Source of the DNA: Pigmentiphaga litoralis
GTDB taxonomy: Bacteria > Pseudomonadota > Gammaproteobacteria > Burkholderiales > Burkholderiaceae_B
Length of the DNA: 64,000 bases
Assembly: GCF_014651835.1 (NCBI RefSeq)
Contig: NZ_BMXQ01000001.1
Span: 992,001-1,056,000 of the forward strand
Direction: 5' to 3'
The translations under genes were made by a program, and so were the position numbers. How positions within the stretch are numbered: the stretch's first letter is position 1; each line of letters begins with the position of its first letter. Of the stretch, positions 8,002-14,792 are shown in pieces. The notes beneath the pieces were generated by a model. That model had not been told where the DNA came from. It searched no databases and saw only the letters and a program-made list of their open reading frames with translations.

Positions 8002-9264
8002 ATGACGCTTACCCTAGATCCCACGTGCGCAAGCCTGATCGACTTTATCGATCGCCACCATCCCGAGCAGATCGCCTTCCTGAAGGCGCTCGTCCAGGTT
8101 CCCTCTGACAACCCTCCGGGCGACTGCCAGCCGCATGGCGAGGCCGCGCGGGCCCGGCTGGAAGCGCTGGGGCTGACGGTCGAGACCCACCCGGTGCCTG
8201 CGGACGCGCTGACGGCGGTCGGCATGCAGTCGGCGGTGAACCTGATCGTGCGCCACACCTTCGGTCAGGACGGGCCGAAGATTGCCTTAAACGCGCACGG
8301 CGATGTGGTCCCGCCCGGCCAGGGATGGACCCATGATCCCTACGGTGGCGACATCGTCACCCCGCCTGAAGGAGCCGCCATGGTCGGCCGCGGGGTGGCG
8401 GTATCCAAATCGGACTTCGCCACCTACACCTGGGCACTGCTGGCCCTGATCGACGCCGAATCGCGCGGGATGCCGCTCAACGGCGCGGTGGAACTCCACT
8501 TTACCTACGACGAGGAAACGGGGGGTGAAGTCGGTCCCAAGTGGCTGCTGGACCAGGGCCTGACCCAGCCGGACTACGCGATCGCGGCCGGATTCGCCTA
8601 TGGGATCACGTCGGCCCACAACGGATGCCTGCACCTGGAAGTCGAGGTCATCGGCAAGCAGGCGCACGCCGCCATGCCGCATACCGGGATCGACGCGCTG
8701 GAAGGCGCCACGCACGTGCTGCAGGCGCTGTATGCCTACCGGCGGCAGTTGGCGGGGCAACGGTCACGTGTGCCTGGCATTGACTGCGCGACGCTGAACG
8801 TCGGCCTCATTCACGGCGGCATCAATACCAATGTGGTGCCGGACCGCGTCACGATGCGGATCGACCGGCGGATGATTCCCGAAGAGGCGGGGTTCGACGC
8901 CGAGGGGGAGCTGCGACGCATCATCCAAGATGCCGTCGAAGCCGCGCCCGGCATCGAAGTCACGATCACGCGCGTGTTGCTGGCTGAGCCGCTGCTCGAA
9001 TTGCCCGCCGCAGCGCCGCTGATCGCAGCCCTGAAGGCTCGGGCGACGCAGATCATGAACGTGGACGTGCCGGTGCACGGCGCGCCGCTGTACACCGACG
9101 CGCGGCACTATGCCGCGAAAGGCGTCCCGACCGTGCTGTATGGCGCCGGGCCACGAACGCTGATGGAAGCGCGCGGGCATAACACCGACGAGAACCTGCG
9201 CCTGGAAGATCTGCGCAAGGCGACGTGCGTGGTCGCGCTGACGCTTGCCGATCTGATGGGGTAA
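8002..9264 (+). CDS. M20 family metallopeptidase (ArgE/DapE-like)
   Basis: 420 aa from ATG 8002; the long open frame further upstream is the shadow of dnaB. Typical M20 layout: catalytic domain with NAHGDVVPPGQGWTHDPYGG (about residues 97-116), the DEETGGE glutamates (about 174-180), an inserted dimerisation domain with HAAMPHTGIDALEGA, and a late C-terminal ligand region GHNTDENL. It is predicted to hydrolyse an N-acyl amino acid or dipeptide using two zinc ions. The usual bridging-Asp motif GRGxxDxK reads GRGVAVSKSDF, with Val in the Asp position and an Asp four residues later. The substrate is unknown. Confidence 0.88.
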   Translation: MTLTLDPTCASLIDFIDRHHPEQIAFLKALVQVPSDNPPGDCQPHGEAARARLEALGLTVETHPVPADALTAVGMQSAVNLIVRHTFGQDGPKIALNAHGDVVPPGQGWTHDPYGGDIVTPPEGAAMVGRGVAVSKSDFATYTWALLALIDAESRGMPLNGAVELHFTYDEETGGEVGPKWLLDQGLTQPDYAIAAGFAYGITSAHNGCLHLEVEVIGKQAHAAMPHTGIDALEGATHVLQALYAYRRQLAGQRSRVPGIDCATLNVGLIHGGINTNVVPDRVTMRIDRRMIPEEAGFDAEGELRRIIQDAVEAAPGIEVTITRVLLAEPLLELPAAAPLIAALKARATQIMNVDVPVHGAPLYTDARHYAAKGVPTVLYGAGPRTLMEARGHNTDENLRLEDLRKATCVVALTLADLMG

Positions 9265-9380
9265 CGCGGGGCCGTCCGACGCAAGGCGGCCACCTGCTTG
9301 CCGGCCTGGACGGCGTCGACGGACCTGCCCAGGGCACTGCAGACGACATGGCAGACGATCCGACGACGATCTGCAGACGA

Positions 9381-9409
9381 AAAAATACCGGCCTGAAGCC
9401 GGTATTTTT
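9381..9409. terminator. bidirectional intrinsic terminator
   Basis: Perfect 12-bp stem AAAAATACCGGC / GCCGGTATTTTT with a CTGAA loop. The A and T runs are within the stem ends, so it can work on both strands. It separates the convergent M20 peptidase and rplI genes. Confidence 0.9.
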
Positions 9410-9476
9410 CATCACATGAAGCGAGGCTGCCTGCGCAGCGGCTGCCGCAGCCGCCTCGTTCCTGCGAGCAGGCCGA

Positions 9477-9929
9477 TCAGCCTTCGCCCGACACGATGAC
9501 GGTGACGTTGGCCGTCACGTCGGTGTGCAGAGCCACTTCCAGCGGAAACTCGCCAATGGTCTTCAGCGGGCCGTTGGGCATGCGAACCATGCCCTTTTCC
9601 ACGCTGGGGAAACCATTCTGCTGCAGGGCTTGCGCCACGTCAGCATTGGTGACCGAACCGAACAGACGGCCGTCGACGCCGGCTTTCTGCGAGATACGGA
9701 CGGTCTGGCCTTCCAGGTTGCTGCCTACCGATTGCGCGGCGGCGAGCTTCTCGGCTTGCGCCTTTTCCAATTCAGCGCGCTTGGCTTCGAATTCAGCCAG
9801 AGCGACTTGCGTGGCACGCTTGGCTTTCTTTTGCGGGATCAGGAAGTTACGGGCATAGCCGTTCTTGACCTTGACCACATCGCCCAGACCGCCGAGGTTG
9901 ATGACTTTTTCAAGCAAGATGATTTGCAT
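9477..9929 (-). CDS. rplI: 50S ribosomal protein L9
   Basis: 150 aa. Begins [19 protein letters not shown] with the [10 protein letters not shown] motif (about residues 27-36), both diagnostic of L9. The long charged helix that links its two domains follows (about residues 41-75). L9 binds domain V of 23S rRNA at the base of the L1 stalk. The open frame extends 22 codons upstream into the S18 gene; the ATG at 9929 matches the family. Last gene of the rpsF-priB-rpsR-rplI operon, 16 bp after rpsR. Confidence 0.97.
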   Translation of the reverse strand: MQIILLEKVINLGGLGDVVKVKNGYARNFLIPQKKAKRATQVALAEFEAKRAELEKAQAEKLAAAQSVGSNLEGQTVRISQKAGVDGRLFGSVTNADVAQALQQNGFPSVEKGMVRMPNGPLKTIGEFPLEVALHTDVTANVTVIVSGEG

Positions 9930-9945
9930 AATGTGCTCCCGCCAA

Positions 9946-10221
9946 TCAGCTGTTGTGGTTGTCGGTGTAGGCCAGCAGCGCGAGGAAACGCGCACGCTTG
10001 ATGGCCGTGTCCAGCTGACGCTGGTAGTGCGCCTTCGTACCCGTCAAACGAGCAGGAATGATCTTGCCGTTTTCCTGGATGAAGTCGCGCAGCACGTCGA
10101 CATCTTTGTAATCGATCTGGTCAACACCCGCTGCCGAGAAGCGGCAGAACTTGCGACGCTTGAACAGCGGGTTTTGTTGACCAAACTTCTTCTTTTCTTT
10201 CCGTTTGCCAAATGCGGCCAT
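9946..10221 (-). CDS. rpsR: 30S ribosomal protein S18
   Basis: 91 aa. The core [17 protein letters not shown] and the basic [17 protein letters not shown]-terminal helix are hallmark S18 segments. S18 pairs with S6 on the platform of the small subunit. It is preceded by priB (18 bp away) and followed by rplI, the usual order. The stop overlaps none of its neighbours. Confidence 0.97.
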   Translation of the reverse strand: MAAFGKRKEKKKFGQQNPLFKRRKFCRFSAAGVDQIDYKDVDVLRDFIQENGKIIPARLTGTKAHYQRQLDTAIKRARFLALLAYTDNHNS

Positions 10222-10239
10222 GATGTACCCCTCGGGTAT

Positions 10240-10587
10240 TCAATCTGTTTCATTACCTGAGACCGGGGCTGCCGCAGCCGGGTCAGTCGCGCTGTGCGCC
10301 ACCGTGACCGCCTGCTGAATGTGCAACCTCAATCTGCTTGACCCTTTCCGGGTCGCTGCCAGAAATCCCTGGATCTGCATCCGCTTGCCGAGCGCCGTGC
10401 GTTCGAGCGAGCGAGCCAGATCTCCAATGGCCAGTGCGTTGACCGTCATGTCGACGCGGCGTGCTCTGCCGCCCTCCATGACTTCCGATTCATGCGCAAG
10501 CATCAGTTCCAGCACCGGAATCCCGGCGGGGGTGTACCTGAGTGGCTTGCATTCGACGACTTCCGCCGTCAATTGAACCCGGTTCAA
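10240..10587 (-). CDS. priB: primosomal replication protein N (PriB)
   Basis: 115 aa. A small OB-fold single-stranded-DNA-binding protein beginning MNRVQLTAEVVECKPLRYTP, with RVDMTVNALAIGDLA in the middle. This matches PriB, which helps PriA and DnaT reload DnaB at stalled forks. The C-terminal 20 residues are Ala/Pro rich and probably disordered. It lies between rpsF and rpsR, its standard place, close to dnaB with which it works. Confidence 0.94.
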   Translation of the reverse strand: MNRVQLTAEVVECKPLRYTPAGIPVLELMLAHESEVMEGGRARRVDMTVNALAIGDLARSLERTALGKRMQIQGFLAATRKGSSRLRLHIQQAVTVAHSATDPAAAAPVSGNETD

Positions 10588-10678
10588 CGCGCTGCCGCCT
10601 GGCGCCTGACCATCACGTCAGGCTGGCGCCAGGCGCAGGGATAGGACATCGACCTGTGTTCCGGTGTGGAACCTGCGC

Positions 10679-11050
10679 TCAAGCCTCGGCTTGGGCGGGT
10701 TCGGAAGAAACCTTGCGAGCCTCTTCGCGCTCGACGATCTTCATCATCGGCGACGGAGCGGTTTCAGCTTTCTTCAGCTTCACGACCAGGTGACGCAGCA
10801 CGGCGTCGTTGTAGCGGAAAGCGTGTTCAATTTCGTCGAGCGTGGCTTGATTGCACTCGATGTTCATGCACACGTAGTGCGCCTTCACGAGCTTCTGGAT
10901 CGGGTATGCCAGTTGGCGGCGGCCCCAATCTTCCAGGCGGTGAATGACGCCTTCTTGGCCGGTAATCAGCGTCTTGTAACGCTCGACCATGGCCGGAACC
11001 TGTTCGCTCTGGTCCGGGTGAACAATAAATACCACTTCGTAGTGACGCAT
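10679..11050 (-). CDS. rpsF: 30S ribosomal protein S6
   Basis: 123 aa. [20 protein letters not shown] and the later [17 protein letters not shown] segment are typical of S6. The acidic, basic-mixed C-terminal tail (after about residue 100) is common in Gram-negative S6. It is the first gene of the ribosomal operon. A ribosome-binding site AAGGAG lies 6 bp before the ATG. A stable hairpin in the leader may be the S6:S18 autoregulatory site. Confidence 0.97.
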   Translation of the reverse strand: MRHYEVVFIVHPDQSEQVPAMVERYKTLITGQEGVIHRLEDWGRRQLAYPIQKLVKAHYVCMNIECNQATLDEIEHAFRYNDAVLRHLVVKLKKAETAPSPMMKIVEREEARKVSSEPAQAEA

Positions 11051-11089
11051 CGAAGCTCCTTGTGGATACCCTTCTTTCGAAGAGAGTTA

Positions 11090-11113
11090 GTCCGCCAGCG
11101 TCTGTAGGCGGAC
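11090..11113 (-). promoter_or_regulatory. rpsF leader hairpin, possible S6:S18 autoregulatory element
   Basis: Perfect 7-bp stem GTCCGCC / GGCGGAC around a 10-base loop, 40 bp before the rpsF start on the minus strand. S6:S18 complexes are known to bind a structured rpsF leader in many bacteria through a bulge or loop with a CCG core. Here CCGCC is in the stem, so agreement with the published motif is only partial. Confidence 0.4.
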
Positions 11114-11261
11114 AAGGGTTAAATCCGATCCATGGTTGACCGATCGTCAAACCGTGGCGCGGAGCCAGGCTCAAGATCGATAACGCAGACACTTTGCGGG
11201 ATCGGAGCGGCGCATCATGGCGCCGACGGCGGGCGCGGATTCAAAAAATCCACGCCTGAAA

Positions 11262-11334
11262 ACGGGGTGCTCAAACCTGACGGGGTGCCCAGCCTTGGAA
11301 ACCTGGCCTTCGAAATCTGGCCTTGGAAACCTTG
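11262..11334 (+). repeat. short direct repeats in the rpsF-asparaginase gap
   Basis: ACGGGGTGC occurs twice with an 18-bp period (11262 and 11280). It is followed by three tandem 14-bp units: CCTTGGAAACCTGG (11293), CCTTCGAAATCTGG (11307) and CCTTGGAAACCTTG (11321). They lie in the 562-bp stretch 11051-11612, which holds no convincing gene: only the rpsF leader, these repeats and a second repeat cluster at 11498-11567. Confidence 0.75.
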
Positions 11335-11497
11335 CCCTGCACCGTGGGTGCTGGAACCAGAGGCCTGCGGCCCGTCGCTTGTCGAACGCGGTACCGTGCT
11401 GAAACGCGCGGCATGGATTCGGACAAAGGTTAGCCAATGATTATTGCTGACGCAGGGCAAGAAAGCAAGCGTCGAGTGGTTGGCGAGTATCAGCGGG

Positions 11498-11567
11498 TGA
11501 ACATGACTGGGTGAACACGACCGCGTGGGCATCACCGGCTGGGCATCACCGGGTGGACATCACCTGG
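11498..11567 (+). repeat. five tandem imperfect 14-bp repeats
   Basis: Units start at 11498, 11512, 11526, 11540 and 11554: TGAACATGACTGGG, TGAACACGACCGCG, TGGGCATCACCGGC, TGGGCATCACCGGG, TGGACATCACCTGG. The period is exactly 14 with conserved TG, CA, AC positions. The array ends 45 bp beyond the asparaginase stop codon, in non-coding DNA. It has no spacers and is not a CRISPR. Confidence 0.8.
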
Positions 11568-11612
11568 CTCGGTCCGCCCCACGGGACGTCTCGGATCAGA
11601 CAACGTGCCGGA

Positions 11613-12602
11613 TCAGAACGTCTCGAAGACGCCCTGGAGGTCTTCCAGCCTGCAGCCCGCGCCCAGGGCCAGCATCGCCAGTATTCGCGCCTTGTAGGGC
11701 GACAGGGTATCCGCCGTGCAAAAACCATCGGCCACATCGTCGCAGCCCCCGCCCGGCATTACATACCCGCTGCCCGTGCGGCTGGCGCGGACCACGGCCA
11801 CGCCGGCCTGTCGGGCCTCACGCAATGCCGCGTGCATGGCGACGCTGACCGACCCGTTGCCCGCACCGGCCAAGACGACACCCCGTGCCCCGCCCTGCAC
11901 CACCGCCTCGACCATACGTGCCGGCATGCCGGCATAGGCCACGAGAACGTCCACTGGCGCGAGCGGCGTTTGCGCGTCGAACGGCGTTGCCGGGCCGTGG
12001 GCCCGCTGCGGCCGGGCCAGCCACACGACCCGGGCATCCAGCACCAGGCCCATAGGGCCGGTGTCGGGCGCCGCGAACGCGTCGGCTCGAACGCAGTTGG
12101 TCTTGGCGACATCGCGCGCACCAAAGATCGTCTGATTCATCACGACCAGGACGCCTCGCCCCGCCGCATCGTGGGCGGCAGCGACACGGACCGCGTTGAG
12201 CAGATTCAGCGGGCCGTCGGCGGACAGGGACGTGGCCGGCCGCATCGCGCCGACCATGACGACCGGTTTGGCGGACTTCAGGACCAGGTGCAGATAAAAC
12301 GCGGTTTCTTCCAACGTATCCGTGCCGTGGCTAATGACGATGCCATCGACATGGTGATCATCCAGGGCGGCCTGGGCGGCGCCGGCCAGCCGCTGCCAGA
12401 ACGCAGGGTCGGCATCCTTGCTATCGATGGCCGCCACCTGCTCGGTCGACAGATGTGCCACATCGCCCAGGCCGGGCACGGCGCTGCATAGCAGGTCGAC
12501 CGGCAACGTTGCCGCAGCGTAACCGGTGGTTTGCGCCGGCGACGCCGCCGTACCGGCGATCGTGCCGCCGGTGGCAAGAAGGTGGATGCGATGAAGCGGC
12601 AT
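11613..12602 (-). CDS. asparaginase (L-asparaginase/glutaminase family)
   Basis: 329 aa from MPLHRIHL at 12602; the frame is open 44 codons more, but that part looks non-coding. Contains both catalytic-Thr motifs: ATGGTIAG (about residues 10-17) and SHGTDTLEETA (about residues 90-100), plus the AKTN lysine (about residue 161). These are the Thr-Lys-Asp and nucleophile-Thr sites of type I/II asparaginases, which hydrolyse asparagine to aspartate and ammonia. No signal peptide is seen, so a cytoplasmic enzyme is likely. Not in an operon; it diverges from lexA. Confidence 0.92.
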   Translation of the reverse strand: MPLHRIHLLATGGTIAGTAASPAQTTGYAAATLPVDLLCSAVPGLGDVAHLSTEQVAAIDSKDADPAFWQRLAGAAQAALDDHHVDGIVISHGTDTLEETAFYLHLVLKSAKPVVMVGAMRPATSLSADGPLNLLNAVRVAAAHDAAGRGVLVVMNQTIFGARDVAKTNCVRADAFAAPDTGPMGLVLDARVVWLARPQRAHGPATPFDAQTPLAPVDVLVAYAGMPARMVEAVVQGGARGVVLAGAGNGSVSVAMHAALREARQAGVAVVRASRTGSGYVMPGGGCDDVADGFCTADTLSPYKARILAMLALGAGCRLEDLQGVFETF

Positions 12603-12758
12603 GGGAAAAGACCTGACGAAACTAGGGCGATGATACCCGGCCCACCTCGGCGAGGCCCAGGCCGGGCGGCACGAACCTGTCCCGCGCTCCGGTCGACTGT
12701 TGCGCCACCGGCCCGGGGTGGACGACGCTTCCATCTTTTACTTGCGCAAACCGAAACA

Positions 12759-12774
12759 CTGTATAAAAATACAG
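12759..12774. promoter_or_regulatory. LexA (SOS) box 1
   Basis: CTGTATAAAAATACAG, an exact CTG-N10-CAG palindrome with the TATA-rich centre of strong LexA operators. It lies 131 bp before lexA and likely overlaps its promoter. Confidence 0.93.
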
Positions 12775-12777
12775 CTA

Positions 12778-12793
12778 CTGGATAAACGTACAG
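12778..12793. promoter_or_regulatory. LexA (SOS) box 2
   Basis: CTGGATAAACGTACAG, a second CTG-N10-CAG operator, 19 bp downstream of the first. Paired operators of this kind are the usual arrangement for LexA autorepression. Confidence 0.88.
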
Positions 12794-12833
12794 ACCTGTC
12801 GTTCATCCAGGCGTTCTGCCCTGGCAGTTCATC

Positions 12834-12885
12834 TTCACCGCTAGTCAGTACTACTAGTCCTTACCGCTAGTCTTTACCGCTACAG
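12834..12885 (+). repeat. four imperfect 13-bp repeats in the lexA leader
   Basis: Units start at 12834, 12847, 12860 and 12873: TTCACCGCTAGTC, AGTACTACTAGTC, CTTACCGCTAGTC, TTTACCGCTACAG. They fill most of the 5' untranslated region between the LexA boxes and the lexA start. Their role is unknown. Confidence 0.72.
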
Positions 12886-12904
12886 CGGCCTTTGCGGAGC
12901 AACC

Positions 12905-13549
12905 ATGCCCAAGCTTACTGCCCGTCAGCAAGAAATTCTCGACCTGATCCGTCAGGCCATCCGCCTTACCGGCTTTCCCCCGACCCGTGCCGAAATCGCC
13001 AAGCAACTGGGCTTTCGTTCGCCCAACGCGGCTGAAGAACACCTGAAGGCGCTCGCACGCAAGGGCGTGATCGAACTCGCGGCAGGTACGTCGCGGGGTA
13101 TCCGGCTGGTCAACGAACCGGTTGCTGAACCGCTGGCGCTGCCTGCTGCGCTGGCCCAGCTGATGTTGCCCCTGGTCGGACGTGTCGCGGCAGGTAGCCC
13201 GATTCTTGCCGCCGAACATATCGACAAGAGCATAGGCGTCGACGAAGCCCTCTTTTCGATGCGTCCGGATTACCTCCTGAAAGTACGCGGGCTGAGCATG
13301 CGTGACGCCGGCATCCTGGAAGGCGACCTGCTCGCCGTCAAGAAAACGACCGAGGCCCGCGACGGCCAGATCATCGTGGCCCGACTGGGCGACGAGGTCA
13401 CCGTCAAACGCCTCAAACACACCTCCGCGGGCCTGCAACTGCTGCCTGAAAACCCCGACTTCCAGCCTATCGAAGTCAGCCGGGACCGCGATGATTTTGC
13501 TGTGGAAGGCATCGCCGTCGGTCTGATCCGCGCCGGCATCCTCCACTAA
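12905..13549 (+). CDS. lexA: LexA repressor / SOS regulator
   Basis: 214 aa. N-terminal winged helix-turn-helix ([20 protein letters not shown], then [14 protein letters not shown]). C-terminal S24 autoprotease with cleavage site AAG (VAAGSPILA, about residues 96-104), catalytic Ser in [14 protein letters not shown] (about residue 131) and Lys in [16 protein letters not shown] (about residue 168). It represses SOS genes and self-cleaves with RecA on DNA damage. Two LexA boxes upstream show autoregulation. The SulA/ImuA-like gene follows 13 bp downstream in the same operon. Confidence 0.97.
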   Translation: MPKLTARQQEILDLIRQAIRLTGFPPTRAEIAKQLGFRSPNAAEEHLKALARKGVIELAAGTSRGIRLVNEPVAEPLALPAALAQLMLPLVGRVAAGSPILAAEHIDKSIGVDEALFSMRPDYLLKVRGLSMRDAGILEGDLLAVKKTTEARDGQIIVARLGDEVTVKRLKHTSAGLQLLPENPDFQPIEVSRDRDDFAVEGIAVGLIRAGILH

Positions 13550-13562
13550 CCGGAGATTGACC

Positions 13563-14489
13563 ATGACCGTGACTCGCCCTGGCATACACAGCGGCTTTGC
13601 AACGCTCGACGCCGCCTTGCCCGATGGCGGCTGGCCCGCAGCCGGCGTGACGCAGATCCTGATCCCGCGCAATGGCGCGGGGGAACTGCGCCTGCTGGCA
13701 CCGTGCCTGCGTCAGCTGACGCAAACCGGCCGTACCGTGGCCTTGCTGGTGCCTGCCTACCTGTCGTATGCACCCACGCTGATCCAGTACGGCATCGATC
13801 TGAACCATGTCCGCATCGTTCGCAGCGCGTCGCCGCTCGAAGGCATGGCATCGATCGAAGCCGACCTGCAAGATGCGATCTTTGGCGCGGTCGTGGTCTG
13901 GATGCCTCCCCTGGCTGCGGCCGACGCCAATGTCATCCGTACCTTGCAGCTGGCTGGGCGTCTGTCGCGGTGCCCCGTATTCCTGTTCAGCGCCGGGGCA
14001 AGCCACGACCAGTTGCCCGCATCGGCTGTGTCGACGGCGCCGCTGCAGTTGCAGGTCAAGTCTCCCTTTGCTGATACGGTCCAGTTGCAGCGGATCGACC
14101 CTGCCAAGCCCAATGCGCACCCGGTCATCAGCTTGAGCCTGCCCGCACCGCTGGTCCGCCTGCGCACCCGGCAAGCGCCGCCTGCAAGCGGTGTCGCCAA
14201 GGCGCTGCTGGTCAGCCAGAAGGCGGCTCGCCCGGCTCCCGAAGCTCGCGCTTCGCTGCGTACTTCGCTGATCCACATTGCGGCCAACATCGCAGCGTCA
14301 GCGGCATCCGCTGCAGCGGCCGCCGCAGCTGCGTCGGCGGCATCCCTCGCCGCCGCCGAACCCGTGCCGCAGGCGGCAGGCGCAGCATCGGCCCCCACCC
14401 GCAGCCCATGGCCGTTCAAGCAGCGTCGCCGCACACCTGACACGCCGGTCGTGCCAGGCAAGCCGAGCGTCGGCCGCCTGATGAACTGA
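13563..14489 (+). CDS. SulA/ImuA-like SOS protein
   Basis: 308 aa from ATG 13563, preceded by GGAG at 7 bp. The opening TLDAALPDGGWPAAGVTQIL and the GAGELRLLAPCLRQL stretch (about residues 14-60) match the RecA-fold SulA/ImuA family. SulA blocks FtsZ during the SOS response. ImuA partners ImuB and DnaE2 in mutagenic repair. No imuB or dnaE2 follows, and the gene is in an operon with lexA, so a cell-division inhibitor role is a reasonable guess. The Walker A motif is absent, as in the family. The C-terminal third is an Ala-rich low-complexity region (about residues 235-280) with a basic tail. Confidence 0.75.
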   Translation: MTVTRPGIHSGFATLDAALPDGGWPAAGVTQILIPRNGAGELRLLAPCLRQLTQTGRTVALLVPAYLSYAPTLIQYGIDLNHVRIVRSASPLEGMASIEADLQDAIFGAVVVWMPPLAAADANVIRTLQLAGRLSRCPVFLFSAGASHDQLPASAVSTAPLQLQVKSPFADTVQLQRIDPAKPNAHPVISLSLPAPLVRLRTRQAPPASGVAKALLVSQKAARPAPEARASLRTSLIHIAANIAASAASAAAAAAAASAASLAAAEPVPQAAGAASAPTRSPWPFKQRRRTPDTPVVPGKPSVGRLMN

Positions 14490-14543
14490 TGACGCGCTGG
14501 CGTTGAAACGGCCTGGTGGCCGTGCTCAAGCAAAAGATATGGA

Positions 14544-14569
14544 GCGGCCCGGCGGGTCGCTTTTTTTTT
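14544..14569 (+). terminator. intrinsic terminator of the lexA operon
   Basis: Stem GCGGCCC / GGGTCGC (one G-T pair) with a GGC loop followed by nine T. It ends the lexA-sulA-like transcript. The following 14570-14792 stretch contains only the presumed promoter region of the oxidoreductase gene; no clear -10/-35 pair was recognised. Confidence 0.88.
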
Positions 14570-14792
14570 GGAAGTGTCCCGCACAACCCGCAGCACCCCG
14601 GACCTCACCGCCCCCCACAGCACCGCCTCTACTGCTGCGCACCTCCTGCTCGGCGCGACACGGCCGCAGGGGAATTCGCCAGTTTTCCCGGCCAATTCGT
14701 TAAGATGTGAGGTTGCTGGCCACACCGTGCCGCCGGGTTTGTTCCCCGGGCACGTGACGTCCGGGCCACGCAGCGCAACTACAGGCACCGTC

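Noticed and set aside
11132-11440. 102-aa open frame in the rpsF-asparaginase gap
   Set aside because: No ribosome-binding site, repeats run through it, no family resemblance; better read as non-coding repeat DNA.
11498-11567. CRISPR array
   Set aside because: Units are 14 bp, directly abutting, imperfect and without spacers; no cas genes are near.
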